Shown here piece by piece: positions 37,176-45,968 of a stretch of DNA of 64,000 nt. Location of the stretch: positions 1,550,001-1,614,000 of the forward strand of contig NZ_JQLI01000008.1 of NCBI RefSeq assembly GCF_000744095.1. The letters are read 5' to 3'. The translations under genes were made by a program, and so were the position numbers. A model generated the notes under the pieces. It did no database searches, was not told the DNA's origin, and was given only the letters and a program-made list of their open reading frames with translations. Position 1 is the stretch's first letter, and each line of letters opens with the position of its first letter. The stretch comes from Cupriavidus necator A5-1. Lineage in GTDB: Bacteria > Pseudomonadota > Gammaproteobacteria > Burkholderiales > Burkholderiaceae.

Positions 37176-38168
37176 TCAAACAAGCGTGGCACGCGGGTCG
37201 TCGGCGCCTTGATCGATGGGGGAAGTGGGAAACGCCGTGCGTTCGTGGATGTTCGCCGTCGGACGGCGGTCGATCATGAGACTGAGCAACTCCGGTCGGT
37301 TGTAATGGCCGGCCGCGTCCATCAGCGTCTTGCGGCGGGCGATCTGCGAGAAATCGAGGTCGGCGATGACCTCACCCTCGCCCGAGCGCAGCGGCTCCCC
37401 AATCAGCATGCCATCGGGTGCCACAATCGTCGTGAAGCAGCCGCCCGAAATCGGACCGATTGCGCAGCCCGTATCCTTCATGATCTGCGCCTGCTGGTCG
37501 GCATCGAGCCAGGCCGTGGCATTCACGACGAAGGCGCCGGACTCCAGGGCATGCTGGCGGATGTTGATCTCCATGCGTTGGGCAAAGCCCTCGCCGAAGG
37601 CCGATCCCGGATACATGGCCGAATGGATCTCCTCGCCGTCCGCAATCATCGCGTAGCGCGCCAGTGGGTTGTTGTGCTCGAAGCAGGCGAGCTGGCCAAT
37701 GCGTCCTACCTTGCTGTCGACGGCACGCAGGCCCGATCCGTCCCCCTGGCCCCAGATCATGCGCTCGAAATGGGTCGGAGTGATCTTGCGGCGTCGCTGG
37801 ATCAGCGTGCCATCGGCATCGAACAGCAACTGGGTGTTATAGATGGTGCCACCGTCGCGCTCGTTGACGCCGATGGATACCACCATTCCCGCCTTGCGGG
37901 CAGCCTCGCCGATTGCGTCGGTGGCTGCTGACGGCACCGTCACGGATTGGTCGAGCAACCGCAGATGCTCGTCACCGAACAGCAACTGGATCGGTGTCTG
38001 CACCGCGGAGAAATACGGGTAGTACGGCACCACGGTTTCGGGGAACGTGGCGAACTGCACGCCCTTCTGGCCAAGCTCGAGAATCTTCCTGACCACCTTC
38101 TCGACGGTGGCTTCGCGGCTATAAAGCACGGGACTGAACTGGACTGCGGCGGCTTTCACGACTTTCAT
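37176..38168 (-). CDS. nitrilase
   Basis: A 330-residue carbon-nitrogen hydrolase of the nitrilase branch, converting R-CN to the carboxylic acid and ammonia. Catalytic triad: Glu in FPETVVPYYPYF, Lys in RRRKITPTHFE and Cys in LACFEHNNPLARYA. The usual CWE at the cysteine is CFE here. The C-terminal half has NIRQHALESGAFVVNAT, typical of nitrilase and cyanide hydratase relatives. The ATG at 38168 is the family start (MKVVKAAAVQFSP). A TTGCATATGCAA palindrome lies 55 bp upstream. Operon with the exported hydrolase; divergent-side control by the adjacent MarR gene is likely. Confidence 0.9.
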   Translation of the reverse strand: MKVVKAAAVQFSPVLYSREATVEKVVRKILELGQKGVQFATFPETVVPYYPYFSAVQTPIQLLFGDEHLRLLDQSVTVPSAATDAIGEAARKAGMVVSIGVNERDGGTIYNTQLLFDADGTLIQRRRKITPTHFERMIWGQGDGSGLRAVDSKVGRIGQLACFEHNNPLARYAMIADGEEIHSAMYPGSAFGEGFAQRMEINIRQHALESGAFVVNATAWLDADQQAQIMKDTGCAIGPISGGCFTTIVAPDGMLIGEPLRSGEGEVIADLDFSQIARRKTLMDAAGHYNRPELLSLMIDRRPTANIHERTAFPTSPIDQGADDPRATLV

Positions 38169-38222
38169 GACTACTTCCTTTGCGACGACATGTGGTGACG
38201 ACAATCCTCGGCCATGTTGATA

Positions 38223-38234
38223 TTGCATATGCAA
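38223..38234. promoter_or_regulatory. palindromic operator before nitrilase gene
   Basis: TTGCATATGCAA, a perfect 12-bp palindrome, 55 bp upstream of the nitrilase ATG. The core TGCATATGCA recurs before the marR-like gene and before the second hydrolase gene. Confidence 0.7.
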
Positions 38235-38280
38235 CATTGGCGAGAAAAAACTGGGACTGGGCATCGTGGCAGTGCACGAT

Positions 38281-38745
38281 CTACGGGTGTCTGGGCAGCC
38301 GGCGGCCAATATCCATGATGGCTTCCGCGTTTGACTCGCCCAACATTGCGGTGGCTTTGGCCTGTGCGGTGGACCATGCGGGAGCGGCATCGCACAGCAG
38401 CCTCCGGCCCAGACCCGTGACGGCAAGCGGCCGTGTCCGGCCATCCTCGTCCGGAGGCCCTTCGACGATCCATCCCTGTGCCAGCAGCGGCTGCAGGTTC
38501 CTGGTGAGCGTGGAGCGGTCGTGATGGTTGCGGCGGCCAAGGGCCGCGCGGCCGATCGGTCCCAGTTCATGAATCATCACAAGCAGCGTGAACTGCGGTG
38601 CATTGATTCCGAATGGTCTGAGAGCGTCGTCATAGAGCGCAGTCAGGACGCGTGATAACTGGCGGGTACGAGTAAGCAGGCAGCTCCGCAGGATTTCGCC
38701 GCCTGCGCTGGCCTTTGTTGGGGTGCGAGAGTCAGAGGTCTTCAT
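38281..38745 (-). CDS. MarR-family transcriptional regulator
   Basis: A 154-residue winged-helix regulator: ILRSCLLTRTRQLSRVLTALYDDALRPFGINAPQFTLL style N-terminal dimer helix, recognition region HHDRSTLTRNLQPLLAQGWIVE, and wing DEDGRTRPLAVTGLGRRLL. The ATG at 38745 is followed upstream by a TTGCATATGCAG palindrome within 11–22 bp, so it almost surely represses itself. Its neighbours carry the same palindrome, which defines a small regulon of nitrilase and hydrolase genes. Ligand unknown, plausibly a nitrile or aromatic acid. Confidence 0.9.
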   Translation of the reverse strand: MKTSDSRTPTKASAGGEILRSCLLTRTRQLSRVLTALYDDALRPFGINAPQFTLLVMIHELGPIGRAALGRRNHHDRSTLTRNLQPLLAQGWIVEGPPDEDGRTRPLAVTGLGRRLLCDAAPAWSTAQAKATAMLGESNAEAIMDIGRRLPRHP

Positions 38746-38755
38746 GGTGATCGTG

Positions 38756-38767
38756 TTGCATATGCAG
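38756..38767. promoter_or_regulatory. palindromic operator before the MarR gene
   Basis: TTGCATATGCAG, differing by one base from the copy at 38223. It lies directly before the MarR start codon, where bound protein would block transcription or initiation. Confidence 0.7.
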
Positions 38768-38910
38768 CCATTTCGGCGGTCACGATCCCAAAGGCATCGC
38801 GTCAGCACCCATTTAAGGCGGGGCTTGTATCCCGTCCGCATGGCGCCTTGCGTGGATTTGTCATGAAACATGTCAATGCCGGCGCGCGATACAGACGGGT
38901 ACAAATTTCT

Positions 38911-39390
38911 TCAATGCTGATGTGATGCGGAGGGCGCTGCCGAGCCCGAGACCTTCAGGTCGGGGACCGTGACGGCCACAACCTCGGTGGCCAGGATCTT
39001 GTGGCTCGGGTCGGCCAGCTCCAGGCGAAGCTTGTGCGGTCCCGGCGTGAGCCCGACAACGATGATCGGGTCCTCACTCGTATGGGCCCAGGTGCCATGG
39101 GCATCGTCTACCGTCACATGCAGGTGTCCCATACGAGGCGAGATGTCGACGGCAGGCTTACCGAATACCGGCATGACACGAAAATTCTCGGTTCGAAACT
39201 GGATGATGACCACGCCGCGCGCAAGCGGCTCGGGCAGCGCCGCGTACGGGATCAGCTTTGGCGCGGGCTCGCTACTGAGAGGAAGGATGGCAGGCGGGCG
39301 GATGGCATTCTGCGCGACTTGCGCTGACGCGCTCGCGCAGAATGCCGTCGCAACGGCAGCAGCCGACAGGTACTTGAGGATGGGGTGCAT
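38911..39390 (-). CDS. secreted DUF6130-like protein
   Basis: A 159-residue exported protein: signal peptide (AAAVATAFCASASAQ), then one beta-rich domain with MGHLHVTVDD and GLTPGPHKLRLELADPSHK, as in the DUF6130 family, and a His-containing tail (SHQH). The ATG is at 39390. Its role is unknown; the sandwich-like fold with conserved His suggests ligand or metal binding in the periplasm. It stands divergent from the second hydrolase gene and next to the MarR gene. Confidence 0.75.
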   Translation of the reverse strand: MHPILKYLSAAAVATAFCASASAQVAQNAIRPPAILPLSSEPAPKLIPYAALPEPLARGVVIIQFRTENFRVMPVFGKPAVDISPRMGHLHVTVDDAHGTWAHTSEDPIIVVGLTPGPHKLRLELADPSHKILATEVVAVTVPDLKVSGSAAPSASHQH

Positions 39391-39591
39391 GGTGTTGTCC
39401 TTCTATGCAGACACGCACATCCACAGCGGATGTGGCGTGCAACTTGAGCATAGGCGTTGCATCTGAGCACACGTCTGCGGCGCACAGTCGGGATTTTTGT
39501 ATGACAACGTACCGGCGCACGCAGCCGATACGAATCAATACATTAAGAGCCGTTGTCCGCTACAGTCAGGATACATGTCCATCCTTCAATG

Positions 39592-39603
39592 CTGCATATG
39601 CAA
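39592..39603. promoter_or_regulatory. palindromic operator before second hydrolase gene
   Basis: CTGCATATGCAA, the third copy of the TGCATATGCA palindrome, 58 bp before the hydrolase ATG, a spacing almost equal to that before the nitrilase gene. Confidence 0.7.
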
Positions 39604-39661
39604 CAGCTACCCGCCGCATTGGTTGGGATGCCTGCAGACCATCAAGCAAAAGGTAGATGAC

Positions 39662-40642
39662 ATGACGACGAAAACCACAGTTCGCAACGCGCTCCGATTC
39701 ACGGCTGCCGCAGGTGCGGCGGCGCTGGCTGCCACGCTGCTCATTGGCACCGCGCACGCGGCGGCACCGCAACCCGAAGCACCGGAGATTGGCTTCGTCC
39801 AGGTCAACCCCGATATCAAGCTGAGGCGCCTGGTTGTACACAACGCCGCCGCGAAGGGCACCGTGCTGTTCCTGCATGGATTCCCCGAGACGCTGTATGC
39901 GTGGAAAGACATCGCGTCCTCGCTGGGCCAGAACTATGAAGTTCACGCGTTCGACTGGCCAGGCTATGGCGAGTCATCGCGTCCCCCCGCCGACAGGTTT
40001 TCCTACGCTCCCAGCGACTACGCAAAGGTGCTGAAGGACTACATCGCTATTGCGGGAATCGACAAGCAGCATCTGGTGATCTACGCGACGGACATTGGCG
40101 CGCTGCCGGCCCTGCTGGCGGCCATCGACGACCCGGCCATTGCAAAGCGCATCGTCGTCGGCGACTTCGCGCCGTTCAACCGGCCGCAGTTCATGCAGGA
40201 GCGTCTGCAGGGGCTCAAGGATCCCGTGACGGCCGAGGCGGTCCATGCCGCGTTCAACCGCACACGCGACGAGATCCTGCAGAACGCCTTTACCCGTGGG
40301 CTTCCCGAGTCTTCACGCTATGAAGTGACACCGGAATTCAAGGCAGACATCGCCCATGGATGGCAAAACGGCGCGCTGACGTCTGCCGACTCGTTCTATC
40401 ACTACTACTCTCACTTCACGCGTGACCAGGACTATTTCGAAGCCAACCTGGGCAAGCTGAAGACTCCCGTCAGCGTCATCTGGGGCGAGAAGGACATCTA
40501 TATTCGAAAGGAAATGGGTCAGGAGCTGGCCAATCGCGCGGGACTGGATTTTCACGTCCTTCCGAATATTGGCCACTATCCGCATCTGCAGGACAAGGCC
40601 GCAACCATTGCCGAAGTAAGGGCCGCATTCGACGCCAAATGA
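39662..40642 (+). CDS. exported alpha/beta hydrolase
   Basis: A 326-residue protein with a signal peptide (AALAATLLIGTAHAAAP). The hydrolase fold shows LFLHGFPETLYAW (HGFP oxyanion motif), YATDIGALPALLA at the nucleophile elbow with Asp rather than Ser, WGEKDIYI for the acid and NIGHYPHLQ for the catalytic His. That set suits an epoxide hydrolase or dehalogenase. The ATG at 39662 directly precedes the signal peptide. It shares fold, location and operator with the enzyme at 36098 but is only distantly similar. Substrate unknown. Confidence 0.87.
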   Translation: MTTKTTVRNALRFTAAAGAAALAATLLIGTAHAAAPQPEAPEIGFVQVNPDIKLRRLVVHNAAAKGTVLFLHGFPETLYAWKDIASSLGQNYEVHAFDWPGYGESSRPPADRFSYAPSDYAKVLKDYIAIAGIDKQHLVIYATDIGALPALLAAIDDPAIAKRIVVGDFAPFNRPQFMQERLQGLKDPVTAEAVHAAFNRTRDEILQNAFTRGLPESSRYEVTPEFKADIAHGWQNGALTSADSFYHYYSHFTRDQDYFEANLGKLKTPVSVIWGEKDIYIRKEMGQELANRAGLDFHVLPNIGHYPHLQDKAATIAEVRAAFDAK

Positions 40643-40934
40643 AGCAGAGCATTCCGGCCGGTATCGCGGTGGCGCCGGCGACGCGATGAAGCCGCGTTCT
40701 CGCCTGCTCAACGGGCCATCGGGGCGTGGCCGGCTTGAGGTGGAGGCCCTCTGTTTGTCCTTCAGAAGTTAGGAGTGGGCGCGATCTTCAGCCGCTCGGT
40801 CAGGCCGGTCGCGCGACAGTGTTCGCGTGCGCCATCAAGTGCATCAGTCATTGCAAAATCCTCACTCGTGAATTGCTTGTGCCACGGTATCATCGATATA
40901 AGCGAGCGAATACTCATCACAATGTTGACGGGTC

Positions 40935-41488
40935 ATGAAGCAAAACTTCACAGTCAGGCAGGGCGCGTTGGACGGCGTGGAGGTGTTCCTGAGCGTTGCC
41001 CAGCATCGCAGTTTTCGCAAGGCGGCAGCGGAGCTCGGCGTGACGCCGTCGGCTATCAGCCAGACGGTGCGTGTACTCGAAGCGCGCATTGGCGCAGCGC
41101 TCTTCATACGCAACTCGCGCAGTGTCAGCTTGTCCGAAGCCGGCGAACCGTTTCTCGCGCGCGCAAAGCCTGCTTTCGAGGAACTGGTCGCCGCCAGTGA
41201 GGTTGCGCGTGGACTCGGCCAGCGGCCGGCCGGATTGCTGCGTCAAGGATTCGATGCCGCTGTCCGGCAGGGGCACCTCGTTGCTCCCGATATGGTCGCG
41301 GTGCCAATGACGCCACCATTTCGCCTCATCGTCGTCGGCAGCCCTGCCTACTTCGCGGAGCGCGGCCAGCCCAGACACCCGAACGACCTGCGCCAACATG
41401 CATGCTTGCGATGGCGGCGATCCAACGGCGCGCTCGCGCTATGGTCATTCAACGACAACGACCAAACGATCGAGATGGCCCTCTCATC
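40935..41488 (+). pseudogene. LysR-family regulator, 5' part (interrupted by IS)
   Basis: The HTH domain is complete (FLSVAQHRSFRKAAAELGVTPSAISQTVRVLEARIGAALF). After residue ~95 there is an internal gap: RPAGLLRQGFDAAVRQGHLVAPD joins the linker directly to mid effector domain, so roughly 60 residues are missing. Effector sequence continues to LWSFNDNDQTIEM. A frameshift precedes the IS insertion, because the downstream half matches only in another frame. The gene was thus dead before the IS arrived. Confidence 0.85.
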
Positions 41489-42970
41489 CATCTCCTTATA
41501 CAGAAGTAGAACGGCCTCCGCAGCGGGGCGGGATAGCTGATGCCGCGAAAACTCTGGGGAAAGGGGTTGTAAACATCCGCAGACTCGCGTTTACTCTCGG
41601 ATTTTCGAGCGGCAATGAGCAACGAGTCGGGGGCATGGGTGGACGAGGAATTTGAGAGTCTGGATCTTGGTGATCCGCGGCGGGATCGGCGCGCCAAGGA
41701 ATTGCTCAAGCGGTTTGCGGCCCTGCCTACGGCGAGCATTCCCGGTGCGTGCGATGACTGGTCGCAAACCATTGGGGCGTATCGGTTTCTGGGCAATGAG
41801 CAGATCGATTGGCGGGACGTGATGCAGCCCCATTGGGAGCGCACTGCAGCGAGGGCCGCGCAATTTCCGGTGGTGCTGTGCATCGCTGACACCACCGAGC
41901 TGAACTTCAATGGCCAGGAAATGGAGGGGCTGGGGCCGTTGAGCTACGAAGCCCAGCGGGGAATGTATCTCCATCCGACCTACGCGGTGACGCCAGACCG
42001 GGAGCCGCTGGGGGTGATCGATGCCTGGATGTGGGCTCGGGAACTGAAGGACGCCGATGGCCACCGCAGCGGGATCAAGGAAAGCGTGCGCTGGATCGAG
42101 GGGTACGAACGGGTGGCGGAGCAAGCCGCGCTGCTGCCCCAGACAAGGCTGGTGTATGTGACGGACCGCGAGGGTGACATCGCCGAGCTGATGGCGCGCG
42201 CCCAGGAACTTGGCCAGCCGGCTGACTGGCTGATCCGCAGCCAATACAACCGCAACCTTGCTGAGGCGGGCAAGCTGTGGGATAGCGTTGACGCCAGCCC
42301 GGTGCTTGGGGAAATTACCTTTATCTTGCCAGGGCGTGCAGGCCAGAAAGCGCGCGAGGTCAAACAGGAGCTACGTGCACAACGTGTGCAGCTGCCGGGT
42401 ACGATTGGAGCGGCGCTCACCTGTGTGGAGGCCAGGGAGATCGGAGCGCCCGCTGGCATCAAGCCAGTGGTTTGGCGCTTGTTGACGAACCGAGAAGCGC
42501 AGGACGCCGATGCTGTCATCGAACTCGTCGACTGGTACCGAGCCCGATGGGAGGTGGAGATGTTCTTCCATGTCCTGAAGACCGGCTGCAAGGTCGAAGC
42601 GCTACAGCTATCGCACATGGATCGCGTGGAGCGGGCCTTGGCGTTGTATATGGTGGTGGCGTGGCGCATTGCCCGCTTGATGCGGTTGGGCAGAACCTGC
42701 CCGGATCTGGATGCGTCACTGTTCTTCGACGCCGACGAGATTCGGGGGGCATACGTGCTCGCCAAAAAAGCCCGCCCGAAGGTACCAGTCACACTCAATC
42801 AGATGATTCGGTTGGTGGCTTCCCTGGGTGGGTTCCTTGGGCGCAAGAGCGATGGTGAGCCCGGCGCCAAGACGATCTGGATCGGCATGCAGCGAACCAT
42901 GGATGCCGCGCTCACCATTCAGGCACTGCGGGAAGAGTCATGACTTCTGTATAAGGAGATGCCTCTCATC
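41480..42970 (+). mobile_element. IS50/Tn5-like IS4-group element with 9-bp target duplication
   Basis: The element runs 41489–42961 (1473 bp). Its ends are 19-bp perfect inverted repeats beginning CATCTCCTTATACAGAAGT. CCTCTCATC flanks both sides (41480–41488 and 42962–42970), a 9-bp duplication as for IS50. The transposase gene is intact. Perfect ends and duplication mark a recent insertion, here in the LysR pseudogene. Confidence 0.93.
41615..42943 (+). CDS. IS50/Tn5-like transposase
   Basis: A 442-residue DDE transposase of the Tn5/IS50 kind. The N-terminus has WVDEEFESLDLGDPRRDRRA and the Tn5-type AYRFLGNEQIDW; the first Asp is in IADTTELNF; the second in VTDREGDIAELM; the YREK-like region is WYRARWEVEMFFHVLKTGCKVE with the catalytic Glu. 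A full-length single frame. Confidence 0.94.
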   Translation: MSNESGAWVDEEFESLDLGDPRRDRRAKELLKRFAALPTASIPGACDDWSQTIGAYRFLGNEQIDWRDVMQPHWERTAARAAQFPVVLCIADTTELNFNGQEMEGLGPLSYEAQRGMYLHPTYAVTPDREPLGVIDAWMWARELKDADGHRSGIKESVRWIEGYERVAEQAALLPQTRLVYVTDREGDIAELMARAQELGQPADWLIRSQYNRNLAEAGKLWDSVDASPVLGEITFILPGRAGQKAREVKQELRAQRVQLPGTIGAALTCVEAREIGAPAGIKPVVWRLLTNREAQDADAVIELVDWYRARWEVEMFFHVLKTGCKVEALQLSHMDRVERALALYMVVAWRIARLMRLGRTCPDLDASLFFDADEIRGAYVLAKKARPKVPVTLNQMIRLVASLGGFLGRKSDGEPGAKTIWIGMQRTMDAALTIQALREES

Positions 42971-43256
42971 GCCATTGACTTTCCCACCACGCTTGGCGCG
43001 GCGATGGAAGGCCTGGGCCTTGCCCAGCTACCTGAGCCGCTGGCAGCGGCTGGGTTGAGAGCGGGCAAAATGGTACATGTGCTGGAGGCATACGCGCCCG
43101 TGATGCCGGGGCTGTTTCTCTGCTATACAGGCCGCCGGCAGATCATGCCGAAGTTGCGCGCGTTCATCGATCATGTGAAGAGCCGCACGGCAGGCGATGG
43201 CGAGGTCCGGGTACAAGCTGAGGCGAGGCGCGCGGGGTTTCGAAAAAAAAGCTGAT
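42962..43256 (+). pseudogene. LysR-family regulator, 3' part
   Basis: The C-terminal end of the interrupted regulator: PLIAIDFPTTLGAAMEGLGLAQLPEPLA, then PGLFLCYTGRRQIMPKLRAFIDHVK, typical of the effector domain end of LysR proteins of the DsdC/PecT-like group. It follows the second copy of the 9-bp target duplication. Confidence 0.85.
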
Positions 43257-43668
43257 AGTCTGCGCGAATTCCATGCATGGGACAGCGTTCGACTCATCCC
43301 TGCTGCGTCGCTCTTTCGGGTCAGGGACAGGCTTCGGAAGCAGAAGACGCTTGAGTCGTTCAAGCCCCCCTGAATGACCGTAGACGGCCCGAACTCGGAC
43401 ACCGGTAGTCAGGGTCGTGGATGACGGCTCCTGGCCAGTCTCGGCCGGATGCCCACCGCCAGGCCACGGCTGTCTCTGACCGACCCATCTCAGCCATTCA
43501 GGTGCATCAGGCCAAGTGGCAGAAATGGCCGATAAGCGGACAAAGGGAGCGTGCCGACATTTTCCCTGTCCGCACGCAAGCGTTTGAATATTCCATGAGT
43601 GGGATAAACACTGGACTCGACGAGACAACTGTGTCTTGCATCAACATGCGTCGGAAGTCATGGAAACC
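43257..43668. other. intergenic with the second 49-bp repeat
   Basis: About 410 bp between the LysR remnant and the lipoprotein gene. It holds the second 49-bp repeat copy. No credible gene. Confidence 0.5.
43438..43486 (+). repeat. dispersed 49-bp repeat, copy 2
   Basis: Identical over 49 bp to 24410–24458 and in the same orientation, 19 kb away. Confidence 0.8.
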
Positions 43669-44751
43669 TTAATGCCGGCCGGTGACAGGAATCGTAAGCA
43701 CCGGCGCTGCGGAGCCACCCCCCGCCGGTGCGCCAGCTAGCAGTTGCAGGACCGTGAACCATTGCTTGCTTAACTCGTCGTCGTCGGCAATGTAGTACCA
43801 CCTGCCACGATACTGCGTTGCTACCCGCGCATCAGCAGGCGGAGTAGTTCCCGAGCGAATTCGCAAGCCCCGGGCCGCTGGGCCAGGAACAGGGAGACGG
43901 CCCACGCCCGACGTGTCAGGGGCCAAGTCGATAGTGGCGCCTGCTATGCGCATCATGTCGAACAGCGATCGAGTTTCGATGGCAATGCTGCCCGGATCTG
44001 GCGAGCCAACGGAGAGTTGGACGGGAATTACGATGTCGTTTCCGGCAAGTACCGGGTACTTCATGCCGAGTAACGCAAGCAGCTTCTCGACCTCATGAGT
44101 GTTCGCTGGCGAATAGCTGTGTATCACCAATCCATAGCCACTCTGACTGCCCGCGAGTTGCACCCAGTACAGCACTCCGCGCCGCTGCAGGAGGCTGGCG
44201 GTAGTTACGACTTCTTCGAACCGGGGGTCGACGGTGAGCAGCGGCGGATCCGGAAAGTCAGGGTTGCGCAAGTTGTTAATGCGTCTGACGATCATATTCC
44301 AGACCTGCTCCGGCGTGGCCGCGCTGTTCAGCATCAGGAAGGTGCGCTCCATCGACGTTTCTGCGCCGAGGTGTCGTAGAAGTTGGTCGCCCGCAAGAGG
44401 TGCGTAGGAGATGGTGGGATTCTGCTCCGCGGTGAGCATGCCGGAAATCGGAACGAGGTTGCCAGCGTAGTTGCTCGCCGACCCAAAGCCCGCCTGCACT
44501 GTCGCCGAAGCTGTGACTGAAACGTTCGCGGTCACTGAAGCCACCGCAAGAAAGCCTACACTGTCATAGAACCGAGTTCTGACGATGTTCTGCAGGAGTT
44601 GCTCGTCCCCGGTGGCGAGTATTGCGCTGTTGTAGGCCGGTCGGCCGGAGCGGATAATGTCCGGCCCGACCATGCATCCCGAAACGAGTGCCGCGCCGAC
44701 GCAGGCAAGGGCGAGTCTTGCACTGCTACGAGACTTGCCTGTGCTGAACAT
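43669..44751 (-). CDS. hypothetical lipoprotein
   Basis: A 360-residue exported protein. The signal peptide ends with the lipobox VSGC (Cys about residue 26), so it is anchored in a membrane. The mature part has no recognised domain; it includes a small-residue rich stretch (SVTANVSVTASATVQAGFGSA), a Q/N-rich middle and YRGRWYYIADDDELSKQWF near the end. AGGAGG lies before the ATG at 44751. No neighbours suggest its role. Confidence 0.7.
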   Translation of the reverse strand: MFSTGKSRSSARLALACVGAALVSGCMVGPDIIRSGRPAYNSAILATGDEQLLQNIVRTRFYDSVGFLAVASVTANVSVTASATVQAGFGSASNYAGNLVPISGMLTAEQNPTISYAPLAGDQLLRHLGAETSMERTFLMLNSAATPEQVWNMIVRRINNLRNPDFPDPPLLTVDPRFEEVVTTASLLQRRGVLYWVQLAGSQSGYGLVIHSYSPANTHEVEKLLALLGMKYPVLAGNDIVIPVQLSVGSPDPGSIAIETRSLFDMMRIAGATIDLAPDTSGVGRLPVPGPAARGLRIRSGTTPPADARVATQYRGRWYYIADDDELSKQWFTVLQLLAGAPAGGGSAAPVLTIPVTGRH

Positions 44752-45167
44752 GTCTCCTCCGCTTAGCGTGGCGAAACGCGCCAAATCATCTCGCGTAGTC
44801 CAGAATCAGCGATTGCGAATTCGGCCTGGCCGCTGGCATTTGCTCGTCAGCGCTCATCTGCTCGCTGACTGACCTTTCTGCTGGCAGATCATACCTGAAG
44901 ACCAGCGAGAGGCCATCGGTGCAGGATGGAAAGCTTGGCAGTCGTGTGGCCAAAATGGCGACCTTTAGCGTCGTGCGGCGCTGCAGCACGCCGTTCGCCC
45001 GGGCTTGCCAGATAATCCCTCGTGAATGGCCTATCCTGAAGGAGGCATATTGTCCACGGACACATACACGGATTGATCGCGCGGTGCCGAAGAAATGCAG
45101 GAAAAACGGCGAGCGATTTAATGCAGCCGCCGTTGCTCATTCCCTTATTGGATTAGGGAGGTAAATG
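44752..45167. other. intergenic, nothing recognised
   Basis: About 410 bp between two divergent genes. It must hold both promoters. No gene, RNA or repeat is recognised. Confidence 0.4.
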
Positions 45168-45968
45168 ATGTGGCTCTATCGGGTCGATGAACCTCACCTT
45201 GGAGCGCTTCGAATACGGGAATGGCGCCGTCGTGTGCGCCATACGATTGGTTTGCTGGTCTTGCTGCTCGTCGGTGCCGTCGTGGGGCTGGCGCTGCTTG
45301 ATCGATCGAACGCATCGCCTGGCACCAAAATGTTTGCAGCATTGTGGGACGGCATGAACCTTGTCACCACGCTCGGCGATTTCTCCGAATTCGATGATCG
45401 CAAGAAGGTGTTCATGCTGTTGGCCATGTTTGCGACCATGCTGGTCGGAGGCTACGCAGTTTCAAGGCTTACAGGCATGCTGTCAGGCGACGACGTGATG
45501 GCGTATCGCGAGAACAGGGCGATGGAGCGCAAGCTGGAAAGGCTTGTCAACCATGTCGTCGTGGTTGGCTTCGATGCGCTTGGTGAATTGGTGGCGGAAC
45601 GATTGCGCGAGGCAGGCGAGACAATACTGGTCTTGGTAGCGGATCGGTACGCGGCCGAGCGAGCATGCGCTCATGAGTATATGGCCTTACTTGGCTCACC
45701 TGGCGTGTTCGACGAAGTCCTCAGGCTCGCGCGGCTTGATTGCGCCAAAGCTCTTGTCGTGGCTGTCCACGATGCTGACAATAAGCTGGCTGTCACATTG
45801 ATGGCCCACACACTCAATCCTGCGCTCGCTATCGCCGTGCCCGGTGAGAATAATTTACGGAAAAACCTGCTTGAGAGCGCCGGCGCGTCGGACGTTGTGA
45901 TCGGGGACGAGCTTGTCGCGAATACCTTGGTGAGCAAGCTCTTTATCCGCATAGACGCGAGGAAATGA
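45168..45968 (+). CDS. two-TM channel-like protein with RCK/TrkA-N domain
   Basis: A 266-residue protein resembling small bacterial K+ channels: TM1 (IGLLVLLLVGAVVGLALL), a pore region ALWDGMNLVTTLGDFSEFDD, TM2 (VFMLLAMFATMLVGGYAVSRL), then a Rossmann RCK/TrkA-N domain (VVVVGFDALGELVAERL, VAVHDADNKLAVTLMAHTL). The filter normally reads TVGYG; here it is TLGDF, so potassium selectivity is doubtful. GGGAGG is six bases before the ATG at 45168; tandem ATG at 45165 is the alternative. Stands alone. A cation or proton leak or a regulatory subunit are possible roles. Confidence 0.78.
   Translation: MWLYRVDEPHLGALRIREWRRRVRHTIGLLVLLLVGAVVGLALLDRSNASPGTKMFAALWDGMNLVTTLGDFSEFDDRKKVFMLLAMFATMLVGGYAVSRLTGMLSGDDVMAYRENRAMERKLERLVNHVVVVGFDALGELVAERLREAGETILVLVADRYAAERACAHEYMALLGSPGVFDEVLRLARLDCAKALVVAVHDADNKLAVTLMAHTLNPALAIAVPGENNLRKNLLESAGASDVVIGDELVANTLVSKLFIRIDARK

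Noticed and set aside
39452-39470. Fourth MarR operator (GTTGCATCTGAGC) before the DUF6130-like gene
   Set aside because: Only one half-site matches; the other half is unlike the palindrome, so it was not counted.
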